64,000 bases of DNA from Cerrena zonata. Lineage: Eukaryota > Basidiomycota > Agaricomycetes > Polyporales > Cerrenaceae. Under the pieces are notes generated by a model. The model made no database searches, was not told where the DNA came from, and saw only the letters and a program-made list of their open reading frames with translations. Positions 12,103 to 22,724 of this stretch are shown here, piece by piece. The translations under genes and the position numbers were made by a program. Positions within the stretch are counted from its first letter, which is position 1; the number at the start of each line of letters is the position of its first letter. Location of the stretch: NCBI GenBank assembly GCA_038087015.1, contig JASBNA010000010.1, positions 186,001-250,000 of the forward strand, written 5' to 3'.

Positions 12103-15100
12103 CGATTTTCATGAAGTCGTCAGTGAAGTTGGATCATAGGACGTGTTATTTGAAGGTCTAATTACTGCAAAGTTCCCATACAGATATAATAATGTGAGCA
12201 TACAATGATAAGTATAGTGCGCATGTAGTGCCACATACCCAAGTTGTGTAGTTAGAACCGACTTAAGAATACTGTAGTCGCAGAACCGCGATATGGGTTT
12301 ACGATCGCGTCACGGCCCGCGCGGTCCGACAACTCGACTATTCAACGCTATTGTACAGTGCAGTTCTGAGTTCGTTGTGGCGGCTCGGCAACATATAATG
12401 ATTATTCTTGAGGAACACTTACTACATATACCAGGTATGTACTAGGAGGCACTTTGGATCATAAGATAAGTTTTCAATGCAAAGTCAAAGGAGCTCCGAG
12501 GCTGTCACTTCATATGGGGTTGCGTAGGCATAATAAAACTGACTTGACGAGTCGGAGTCAGTGATTTGGTACTCAAGAGCCTGGAAATAGTGATTCAACG
12601 TTCAAACATTCATCGATACATGCCAAGCGATTGGTTATAAATCGACTGTCGCAGTCCGAGTCATCGTGTCATGTAGTTTTTTGCTGTACGCCATTCGTCT
12701 TTGTGAGGTTATGAGCTACCCTTGTCGGACTACTACATATATGGGTAGTAAAGAGAACGATGGGTATAACATTCTAAACTCCGGGTCTCGTACACCGTTC
12801 GTTCAAGAACAATGCGGTGGAACGTCGGTCCGCCTTACGCTCCGCAATAATCAGAAGCCTTGAAGTTTAAGGAACTCAGATGCTTATTGGATCACCCAAT
12901 CAATTAGGCGGGTTGAATACAAGAACTAAGAGGTTCTTGAAACATTCCTACGAATTATGCAGACAGCTCATGATAAGAATGTCCGAGCTGTCCGAAACGC
13001 CAACATAAACACTTTCTGATAAACGGCACTACCCATTCTACGCGAATAACCTGACCGTACTATCATCTCAAGACCTACTGTATCTTGACACTCGAAATGA
13101 GAGTGAGGTACATAATGGGCTACTATCTTGAACGTCTCGGCTAAGGACGCCGGTTCGGGATCTGTGAATCTGGTGCTAAATGAAAAGGTGATCTGAGATT
13201 GTGTACTAGCGAATGACACGCTATCTTTGCGCTATCTCATGCTAGCAACGCAACCCAAAATGAAACGCGTTCCCTCGCGATCATGAACTGCGTGGGGTAG
13301 ACTGGATAACTGCGGCCCGTGCGGAGAATACATAGAGAGGAGAACTTGAAGAGTCTTGGGTAGTCAGGGCAAGGCTTGAAACACTTGGACCGTCCGCTGG
13401 CGATAAGAATGCAAAACAGGGGAACGAGGTTTATTTCCCCCGAGTAACCAAGTCCTGTCGGAATAATGGTACTACCACTATGTTACCCCAACTTGAACAT
13501 GGGGTAACTGTGTGTGGACGTATGATGTCAACTTACCTCGACACGATGAATGAACTAGGATTTGTATGGCGATAACATGAGCTACTAGTGCGCAAAGATA
13601 TTGCAATTACTAGCGATAAGTTTCCTAAGCGATGAATGTATGCACATGCCGGCTGATTCGGCAAATGCAATTGATTACTCGAGGTTTCTCACTGCGTTCG
13701 AGCTCGCGATAACTCTGTGTTCTTGCTAGTCATCATCTTATTCAACGCTCGGGGGCAGAATCGGTGCTCCTAGTACCCTGAGTGTGACCTACAACCTTGT
13801 CTCGTTATTCGGCTGCGTCCCTTGGCATCGCTCTGAGTATCTGCGTCTCTAGAGCATTCTTTCAAACGCCACAGCACTTCAGGAAACATCTTGACTCTAT
13901 ACCAAAGACTTGTTTTATTGCTTGTGTTACGTGCCTATCAGATACTAAGAACCTCGAGGTTCCCGTCAACTGGTCTCACATGCTTCCACTCTGTATATGC
14001 GCCTTTTATGGTTCCATTCATGCTACCCATCTATCACCATTTCTGAGCCAACACCTGATTATTGTAATGCGTTGTCAGGAAAGACTACTCTAATGAGGAT
14101 CCCTCTCGAAAAGCAAACCAATCAGTCAATATTGGGCGGGAGCATTTATCACTTCAACCAAATACCGGAACCTTCTCATCTTATTGGCTGACTCTGTATC
14201 CTTCTCTGATAGAGTGCTTTGCTACTAGAGATACTCCTGTCTTCTAAGCTCGCAACTCGATATCTTAATTCGGCTATTGTTCTTAACCCAGCATTTCCAT
14301 CTTCTTGAACAACATCAACCACGTCAACGCACTTCATTCTTCTATTTCGCACCGCTGATGCCTTGTAAGTACTGAGGACTTATGGTACACTGGTACCACT
14401 ATATTCGGTCAACTGGTAGCATGTCGCATCCGAGAAATTCGAGCGCTCAACGGCACAAAGTGGCAAAACCGTTCCTCTTCCGATACCATGCAGGATGAAT
14501 CGATGACTTTTCCGGCCGTTTGGTCGGGCGCGGCTCGAAAAAGGGGGAGGAATGGAGGACCAATTTTCTTTTCCGCGCCTGGAGTCTCACCCGTATGACA
14601 GAGGCCTGACAGAGTCGCGCGAACCGATTACGTTCAGAGGATGCCTTGAGGTCATGATTGAATTTATTGCTAACCTGTCGACGATCTACTATCATTCCTG
14701 GAGTGTCCTGGTTGTCTTTCAGAGATGACAGAGTGCTTGCAAATCCCATTTCTGTCATTGGAAGAAGGTTAGATGCACCGCCGGCAAGTCCGCGACCTTG
14801 TGGGCGGAATGACTCCAAGACGAATGGTCCATACGATCGGGATCGCAGCCGCTCAATGTCCCCAAAGTTGTGGCTCCTCCGGTTTTTTCAGCCACCCCTT
14901 GCTTCACGACCGGCATTTTACAAATTTCAAACGTCAGACGAAACCCAAAACATTTGAAAGTTCAAATACGTTTCTTTTGCTCTTGCTCTTGCCCTTGACG
15001 TTCTCGCTCTTTTGCTCTCCATCGCTCGGAGCTTGGCTCATATCGCTCGTTTTACTCCTACGACAACCATCAAAACCAGGTCTCCTTTTGCGCCACAACA

Positions 15101-15135
15101 TCTGGAACCCTGACACGACCATTAACGTGAATAGA
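12103..15135. other. Three-kilobase intergenic region between divergent genes
   Basis: No reading frame here has protein-like composition together with splice signals. Open frames of 60-98 codons occur on both strands but look random. The right end (about 14960-15030) is strongly pyrimidine-rich on the plus strand, as in many fungal core promoters, and probably serves the zinc-finger gene. The left end should hold the APC1 promoter. It is long for this locus and could hide a non-coding RNA, but I see no evidence for one. Confidence 0.55.
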
Positions 15136-18024
15136 ATGCCAGTTCCTACTGCCCTTCGCTCCAAGGGTCCTCTTGAGCACTCCGCGCACGTCGACTTTCT
15201 GGTTGATACATTCCAACGGCTTTCTATTCCTGTTGGCGGATCGCCAATGTCCATTCCGTCCTCTACCAGAGGAAGTTTACCGTATTGGGCTCAATTAGAT
15301 CGCACGGTAAGTAACACATCTCTCTCTTAAGCGACGCTTCTATCTTTGCACTCCGCTATATAAAGGATTACTCTCATCTTACTCTTCTCTTTTGTGTTCA
15401 GGACTCATCCGTTCGCTCTCCGTCATCAGCATCGTTTGCCACTCCTCAAAGTTCTGGGATACTGATGCACAACTCCCAAGACCCGTTCATAATGACCCGC
15501 TCTCGGGTCTTACGAGTACGTTGAGCCACCCTATTTGCTGCATAAACCGAATAACCTCTATTTTCCTTACAGCTCACCGTAAGGACCCATTTCTCAGAGT
15601 ACACTCTGCCCGACTGCGTGGAGAGGGTATGTACTACACGTCTATCCACTCAAACCCGCCACTCACCGCCACTTTTACAGATCAAGGCTCTACAGCCAAC
15701 GCTCTGGAAGAGCTCACAAGGAGGCACCCCTGACGTCTTCCTTGTCTTTCGGACCCACGAGGAGGTAAGTTCTAGGTTTCTTCTGAAGTGTTTATCCAAT
15801 ATTGCAAACTTTTGGGCCTGTGTTCGTGAATATGATATTCCGGATGTGCAGGCAAGCGAATCGACGACGACGATCGATATCGAGCGAGATTCGGATGTCA
15901 GATTCGGCTAAGCCGTGGTGCGGTCACGTGTGTGTGGAATTCCCAAAAAGGACATCTACGTTACGACTGAGGTCAAGTCGTGATGGCCTTACCGAGTATT
16001 CCCGCACTTCTGCCTTAGTCCCTAGATTCCATAACCATATCGATGATTTCATCCGAAATTCATACTAATATATTCTTCCGATCAGGCTTGCGCTGCCTTT
16101 TCCCTGTCGACTCCCTCCTTCCCCCTCTTCCCCGCACTCGAAAGCGAACTTGAACATATTCAAAACCTACATCAAGTCCGTTGGTCTCACGTCGTACGTA
16201 CTCCACGTCTAGTCTCATAATGTTATTCAGATCACTGTACTAACGCCGTCTCGGAAGGTTGATGAAATAACAAGTTCCACTCCCATGTCTCGTATTCCGT
16301 CATATACCTCGAGGCAACCCATTAATATGGGCCCTCAGCCCACCACTCGCCTCGCCAACGGCCTCACACCTCTCCGAACAGAATCCTTCAACCTATCTTC
16401 AAACCCACCGAACCCCAAGTTAAGCTTCAGAGCCGGTGACTGGATGTACGTCGTTCTCCTGTCGGCATCACCAAGAACACTAAAACTAACCTGGCCGCTC
16501 ATCACAGGTGTTCTGTACGCCATTGTGCCGCTCATAACTTTGGGTATGTCTTCGCTCTTACTCCCGCACATTCCCTCTTTGGACGTCTCGCTTTCAACCC
16601 CCCATCGTTTCTTGATCATTTTTTTCCATTATTGACAACGGATTCTCTTCTTATCACAGTCGAAACGTCGCTTGCATACGCTGTGGCGCACCTCGTGCCC
16701 TCAGCGACACGGAATGCACAACAAGCCCCATCTCGCCTAGTCACAATATTTCTCCAAGATTCCTTATGACAGGCAACGGTCAAGGTCCCACCCCTGCTTC
16801 TCTAGCTTCAAACCTGGCACAACTCACGATCTCCCAACATTCGCACTATCCGTCCATGTCCCAACCTCAATCCCCTCTCACACCTCTCTCAGCTCAAATG
16901 CCGCTCTCCGCACCGCCCGCTCCACCGAGATCTTATCCCCCAATTCCATCAATCTCTCCGGCATCCAAGCCACCCTCACCCTCATACCCCCTACTCACGC
17001 CCTCAGGCAATACCCTCAGCGCAGGCGGCAGAGTACGAAACATCTCTCGCGACCCAATGTCGCCGTGCATCATGTACTGGCCCGACAACGAGCCTTTGCC
17101 AGAGAGAGGGCAAATTCGACCAAGCGGAAGTGTTGCCTCCCAGTTCCCTCCGATTGTCAATACCGGTAACAAAGGTGCTGCTGAAAAGCAGCCAGGTGAC
17201 TGGCACTGCTCCAAGTGCAACTACCTAAACTGGAGACGAAGGAAAGTTTGCCAGACATGTTTCCCTTGTAAGTCTGATCTCGTGTCGTTCTATTTACGTC
17301 TCATTTATGCTAACTTCTTTATCTCGACAGATGCAGAGGGTAACGGCGATTCTATAAGCGCTACCGTTCAAGCAGAGCGGATTACTCTTCTCGCCAACGT
17401 CTCAGTCGCACCTCCACTGTATTGGATAATCCTCCCTCTGGATCCCTCTCGTCTTTCACTTCGCCCCACTCGACTCCCATCTTGCCTCCTGTTGGTGGAG
17501 TGGAACGCCAACTTCGCACGTACGGTTCTCAGGACCAACTCGGTCCTCAGAAGGCTCATTATGACTTCGAGACGCTGATGGATCCCATCTATCAGACGTC
17601 TGGAAAGTTGCCGTCAGTCAATGCTGCTCGATCTTCTCACTCTTCCGTACGTGCATTAGGTCTACAACAACACCATGCTCCTACACCCGGAGTCTTTGGA
17701 CACCCTAATGCCTCATTCCAAATCCAGAACGAGTCGAAATTGTTGCCATCTTTCCTACAAGATATCATTCACTCTCCCTCCCTGTCACCTACCACTTCTT
17801 CAGCTTCGTGTTCATCGGTCTTTGACGGCCCTCATTACACTTATAGTTCCAACACGTCCCTCAACGCTTCGCCCGATTCCAGCATTGGCAGGGCAACCGG
17901 TACCATCGAAGAACGCAGAAGGCAAGTCTATGACAGAAACAATGGTAGCGATTTGAGTATCTGGAGGTTAGACGGGGATGAGACGAGCCGTATCCGCAAA
18001 GGGCTTCAACCCCACTATCGGTAG
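15136..18024 (+). CDS. RanBP2-type zinc-finger RNA-binding protein (Nrp1-like), with an apparent frameshift
   Basis: Exons supported: 15136-15306, 15402-15515, 15573-15626, 15681-15764, then a poorly resolved part (15765-16085), then 16086-16193, 16258-16445, 16508-16543, 16660-17273 and 17331-18024. Two zinc fingers of the W-x-C...C...N...C-x2-C type are clear: one split over three exons (GDWM, CSVRHCAAHNF, GRNVACIRCG) and one at about nt 17190-17275 (GDWHCSKCNYLNW, VCQTCFPYAEG). Such fingers bind single-stranded RNA. The segment ending PDVFLVFRTHEE resembles the last strand of an RRM, as in yeast Nrp1. The C-terminus is low complexity, with LLPSFLQDIIHSP as a conserved-looking patch. Near nt 17400 the frame must shift by one base to pass from QAERITLLANV into the C-terminal frame. 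ATG 15136 is preferred over the in-frame ATG 14773, whose extension is a promoter-like pyrimidine tract. Confidence 0.82.
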
Positions 18025-18903
18025 TTCTTCCAATGCTGGACTATCGGAAGCGGTAGCGGTAGCGACAGGAGCTCCGATTTAGGAGATTTCGACATTGCTG
18101 GCAAAACGCCAACCAACCACGCTGTCTTCGCTTAGGAGGACAATTTACGAAAAAGTTTGTCTTATCTCGTACTCTCGGTTCACGACTAGAATCCTGACGT
18201 CTTCTTGTGTCAGGTAACTTTCATATCATGTTTCTTGCCCCACTCATCTTGCCCCTAATGACATTCACGCCCGGAACTTTTGTAAACAACACACTCGTGG
18301 ATCGGAAGAACGAACACGTCCCCGGAAATTATCGCAAACCACCGAAAACCGCACCTCAAATGGACTACATGTATTTTGGAATTACTCTACCAAATCGACT
18401 TTTCTAGTGCCTCTTGCCAATCGACAGGAGGTGTCTTTTGACTTTTCTTGAAATCTCCGTATTGAATCTATCGCGCGTTTCGTACCATCTATTGTTATTC
18501 CTTTAATCACTATATTTTTACTACTCCATTTCACTCCAAACACCTGGACGGTGTTTCCTTTGTTGCTTCTTAGATCTTGACTCGTGCGATCTTAGATTTT
18601 GACCCCCTACCTTGGAAGTTCTCCGCTTCGATATGCATATGATTGGTATCTAGTACTTGCTGGTATGTTTCAAGGATATGTTCTCGAATAGTAAATAAAA
18701 ATGATATGTATTTTGCTATTGGACTATCGTGATTGTGATACCACCGAAGATAGGTTGAACCCAAGTGCTCCACGTCAACACCTTTTCGCGTAACGATGCT
18801 CTATCAGGAAGATATTCAACGTTTCTTGAGTTTCTTGCCACCTTTGCCTCGAGTCGAAGGAGTTGCTTGAGGAAGGACCTCGGGAACCACAACCACTTCT
18901 GGA
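18025..18903. other. Convergent intergenic region / 3' UTRs
   Basis: This lies between the stops of the zinc-finger gene (+) and the H-x3-H gene (-). Short open frames only; nothing supported as a gene. Confidence 0.6.
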
Positions 18904-20502
18904 TCAGGAGGTCAGGACTTGGTTCGCGGTCTGCTTGTTGTACTGGTTCGTGAGATTCCTCAGGGAAATCGAACTCGACACGTCGTTGCTGGAAAGATTG
19001 GGTGCTTCATAAAATCCGTCTTGTGGTGCCTCTTGGAAAGCGTCAGGATGCAGTTCGTCATGATGAAGGGGTTGGTCATGGAAAGCACCGGCATCAGGAC
19101 TCGGAGCTCCTTCGTGAGCCGTGTCAGAAAACAACTCGCGATGCTCAGGCTCTCCAAGATCTGTCCAACCCTCGAGCCCTCTCGACCCTCGATGCTCCCT
19201 TTCGAGCTCAATCGAATCGCGTGGCGTCTGACTACCACTTCTCGGACGTCCCATACTCGTGGTACTCGTAGTGGCAGTTGTATCGGTGGTAGAACTTTGT
19301 TGTGATTCCTGTCTTTCGTGAGTCGTAGGATGATGAATGTCTCTTGGGTCGTGTCCTCTCGATTCATACTCCCTTGATTCATGGCCTATCGGTTCGCGGT
19401 CTCTTGGTTCGCGGTCTCTCCGTTCATAGTCTCTTTGTTCATATTCTCTTTGTTCGTAATCTCTTGGATCGCGGCGCTCTTCCTCTCTTCGGGTGTCTCT
19501 CTCTGACCGTCCGGACCCTCGTCTTGAAGGCCCAGGTCCTTCATCTTGAGAGTCAGACGAATCCGATGGAGTCCGAGACCTGATGTTTCTGCCAGGAATA
19601 TCCCCGCCTTCACCAGGGAAATCTACAGGGATATGATCTCCGTTAAAGAAGGCACAGGTCCGTTCAGCTATCCGCCTTGCTCGAGTGGTCTGAAGGCGTG
19701 AAATATCGAACGGCCGCAAATCCATTTTGTCAACTCTGGCCTCAATTTCCTCAGGAGCTATAGTCTAGATAAGCATCTTCCAAAACTGCGAGACCCATGG
19801 AGTAGACGTACGGATCTGATAGGTGCTTCCATCTCGACAATGAAGAACGAGATGCGAAATAAGAGTGAAGTCTGCTTGTAGAAGTCGTGGCGGATAGCCA
19901 TTTGCCCTTTCCTCCTTGAACACTACTCCAATGATCCCACCGAAAAGGGCCTCCTCAGCGAGGAACCCAGGTTCAGAAACAGTCTTGGACTTGTCCCCTG
20001 GTTCATGTTTGAATCGACATCCGTGGAATGGAAATTCTCTGATAGTTTTACTTTGACCATCATAATCACCGTTGAAATTAGTTGCTATCAGGTGACCTAG
20101 GCGGTGAATAATGACGACAATGACAAGAAATTGCAGCCTTGAGTAGTTGCGTACGGTCTGAGGTGAATTTAACGCAGAAACAAGACGTCCATGAATGTCC
20201 AAGGAGAAATCCGGCTCTATCCTTGGTAGCGGGAAATCGTATGAGCACCAACTTCCTTGTGGGGACACGTCGTACGCCGGAAATGATGTCTTAATGAATT
20301 TCGACAGATCTTCAAGCCGATTATCAGATGGTGGGATCTCATGAGGTATATGTGGAGCAGAATCTAACGAGAGGCATTCTTCGGTCGTGAGAAAGTGAAG
20401 AGCTGGGAGAACATTAGGCGTATTGAGTAGGGCGTGTCGGGTATCTTTGAAGAGGTATTTGACAAGATTCCAGGCTTCCTCAGAGACCATCGCGTTGGGC
20501 AT
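18904..20502 (-). CDS. Uncharacterised H-x3-H family protein A, with low-complexity charged tail
   Basis: Two exons, 20502-19812 and 19757-18904, separated by a 54-nt intron (CGTACG...CTATAG), giving 514 residues. Residues 1-230 form a compact domain. A hydrophobic helix runs into HRLGH (His133 and His137). About 40 residues later comes SEPGF..EEALFGGIIG (Glu177, Glu183, Glu184), then VFKEE and DGSTYQI just before the intron. After the intron, PPEEIEAR and ERTCAFFNG are shared with the paralogue at 49639-50601. The rest is a disordered tail: first Ser/Pro, then a run of imperfect Arg-Glu/Asp-Tyr repeats (nt about 19375-19520), then Thr/Ser/Gly. A His-x3-His plus a distal Glu can form a metal site, as in zinc peptidases, but the catalytic Glu of HExxH is replaced by Arg. 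I do not know the family, so no function is assigned. Confidence 0.8.
19375..19520 (-). repeat. Degenerate tandem repeat coding for Arg/Glu/Asp/Tyr-rich tail
   Basis: Repeating units of about 15 nt (TCTCTTTGTTCATAT-like on the plus strand) encode REYEQRDYE-like peptides on the minus strand. It lies within the last exon of the H-x3-H protein A. The unit is imperfect, so this is an old or selected repeat rather than a recent expansion. Confidence 0.6.
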
Positions 20503-20949
20503 CGTGGCTGAAGATGGCCAAGAAGCGGCGCTTAGAGGTTGTGAACGATGTCAACAGCACATAAACCTTATCGGGGTCACAGGATTAGCGGTAAAAAATG
20601 GAAGCGTGAGACAACAAGCCGAACTCCAAATTTGAACAAATGGACGAAAAGGATGAAAGGTCTGTGTTCACTTCTTGAAGAATGCTGTGATTTTTCCGGT
20701 CTGTTTGGTAACCTGTTTCGGGGCTTTCTTTCGCTGTGTAGATATATGTAACCATGGTTCCGAACAGAACAAAGGTAATACCTACCTGCTTTTGCGGAGA
20801 CATTTTCCTGTTAGATGGCTATGTTCAAATGAGCTTGCTGTCCTCGTTATGCAATTCTAATACGTACTTTATCTGAGCCACCGTCGTGGTTTGAAGCGAT
20901 CTGTACCGATACATCAGATGACACCCATGTCTGGAAGGCCAGATTCAGA
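20503..20949. other. Intergenic region upstream of the H-x3-H gene A
   Basis: This holds the promoter side of the 20502 (-) gene and the 3' flank of the SRAP gene. An alternative last SRAP exon may extend to 20847: GTATGC at the apparent stop could be a donor, with an acceptor CGGTACAG about 60 nt on. Confidence 0.5.
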
Positions 20950-22227
20950 TCAGCATACCTGTGATTGTAAAGGCGTATCTAGATATTCAATCTCTGAATG
21001 GTCTTCCCATGTGTCCAATTTTTCGATCTTTGGTTTTTTGTCAGCAGGGGATCCGAACTCGTCACTTGAAGTCGTTTTGGCCTCCACCTCGGAGTCACGT
21101 TCACGTTTCTTGCCTTTCGAAGGCGTAGATGGTGCTGACGTAGACGCAATGGACTTCGTTTGTTTCGCGAACATCGCTTGAATTCCATCTTTCCGATCGG
21201 CGATAGGTTGTATAAAGGTAGGTGACTCGGTGCCGACCTTCCGACTTCTTTTGGGACTTGATAGCTAGAAAATAACGGAATCAGAAATCCTACTTTTTTG
21301 CACGACGTCGGGGACAAATACCAAGTCAGTGGGGATTTTTCATTATCATAAGGGTCAACAAGCTTCGTCAATGTCGTGGACCAAGTATGAGATGAGGTAT
21401 CTAGCCATGCCGTCAAAGCCTCGTGAGTCGACAGGATCACGGGTTGGCGGTCGTGCAACCAGCTGAAGGCTTTGTTGGCAGACGTCGTGACGATTGTAAA
21501 GGTCCATAAAGTATCCGAGTGGCCTGTGAACGGGGATGGGTTATTGTTTTGTTATTTTAGTAATGTCTACCTTGTTAAACTGTTAGTTTACCTTCTAAAA
21601 TGACACTGTCATAAAGCCCAGCGAGGAGCATCAAACGGCCATCCTTGTGTTTTGTGAAATGTGGAAGCCGTTCCTTCCCTTTCTTCAACCATTCATAATA
21701 TCTATTTTTTGGACATCAGTCCTGCTGAGAGAAGGAGAATATATAAAATACCCACCCTTCGCATACAACAACACAGCGTTTCCTACCTTTGATGCTAGCC
21801 CACATACCTCCACCTTCCACAAGATTCTCGGAGCGAGCATTTATAGTTTTCAGTGTTTTGTCCTCTTCCTTGCTCCAATGGGGCACTAAACCCCATTTCA
21901 TGGTCTGCATGACCAGTCGACCCTCCGAAGTAGAATCACTGTGTTCTTGAGGATCCTCCCTGCGGATGACTGGTGCAGAGCTTCGCGGAGCAACGTTGTA
22001 TCTGTAGGGAATGTGTCAGTGAGCCGCAACAGATAAACAACTGATAGACACTTGCCTTGGTATAAACTGGTCCTGATTTATCCACTCTCCTAGTTGAAGC
22101 TCGTAGCCATCCATGGCATGTGCCTGTATCTCAGCACGCTGTATGGTAAACGGGTAACTTACTTGAGTCTACCAAAGTCAGGGAGAATGACACCTACCGG
22201 AATCCCGAGTGCATATCTTCCGCACAT
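20950..22227 (-). CDS. SRAP-domain protein (HMCES/YedK family), with a GC-AG intron and an apparent frameshift
   Basis: Exons: 22227-22198, 22123-22056, 22001-21756, 21701-21592, 21523-21322, 21264-20950. HMCES-type proteins bind single-stranded DNA and form a covalent shield on abasic sites through Cys2. The N-terminus reads MCGRYALGIP, so Cys2 is present. Other family landmarks are PRYNVAPR, WGLVPHW, INARSE, CVVVCEGYYEW and LHDRQPVIL. The C-terminal tail is Lys/Ser-rich and disordered. Intron 2 begins with GC rather than GT (AG/GCAAGT at 22055). At about 21239-21240 the frame must gain one base to pass from YQVPKEVG to KVGTESPTFIQ, which is the expected order in homologues. The exon 1/2 junction is chosen because it keeps frame. 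The GTATGC following CAG at the stop might be a donor to a further short exon ending at 20847. Confidence 0.85.
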
Positions 22228-22724
22228 TCCCGCTTGTTACGGTACGGACAAACTAAAAGCAGCAGGCAATGTAGCTATTCTCTTGAAAAAAACTCAAACA
22301 GCAGAACTAGATCACGATGACAAGTATTCAGAAGCTTATGTATCTAAGACAGAGGTTGTCAAGAGGGTGAGGAGGAGGACGTTACTCTACAAGATGCCGT
22401 GCAGGTTGTAGAAATTCAAGTTGCAGTCCGATTTTAAGTTAAGACCCTTACAGTCCGCCACCAACTACAGCCGAGCTCGACTTTGCCGCTCGCACGTGAA
22501 TGTTTGGGATGGACGAAGGGGAAAATATATGACCGTTTAGTGTAGGGACCTCTGGTATTTCACCATTGAACATTCTGAGTCGAGGAGCAGAGCACAAGAT
22601 ACTCCATATATTTAACCACTACTAACGTGCTCATAAACCTATAACTAAATGCCCTGAGTCCTCACAAAGACGAAAACACTCCGAATACATCTACGGCCCA
22701 AAACGAAGTCATCCACCCATGTAT
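22228..22724. other. Intergenic region upstream of the SRAP gene
   Basis: No gene seen. It contains the SRAP promoter (minus strand) and the 3' flank of the histone-fold gene. Confidence 0.6.

Noticed and set aside
12968..13219. 83-codon minus-strand open frame in the large intergenic region
   Set aside because: No recognisable motif, no splice-linked neighbour exons and no codon pattern that sets it apart from chance.
13797..14093. 98-codon plus-strand open frame
   Set aside because: Cys/Ser-rich random-looking translation without partners; probably chance.
14773..15135. In-frame ATG 121 codons upstream of the zinc-finger protein start
   Set aside because: The extension is translated from a CTTTTGCTC-type pyrimidine tract (Leu/Ser/Phe run) that looks like promoter sequence, and the peptide does not resemble the rest of the protein.
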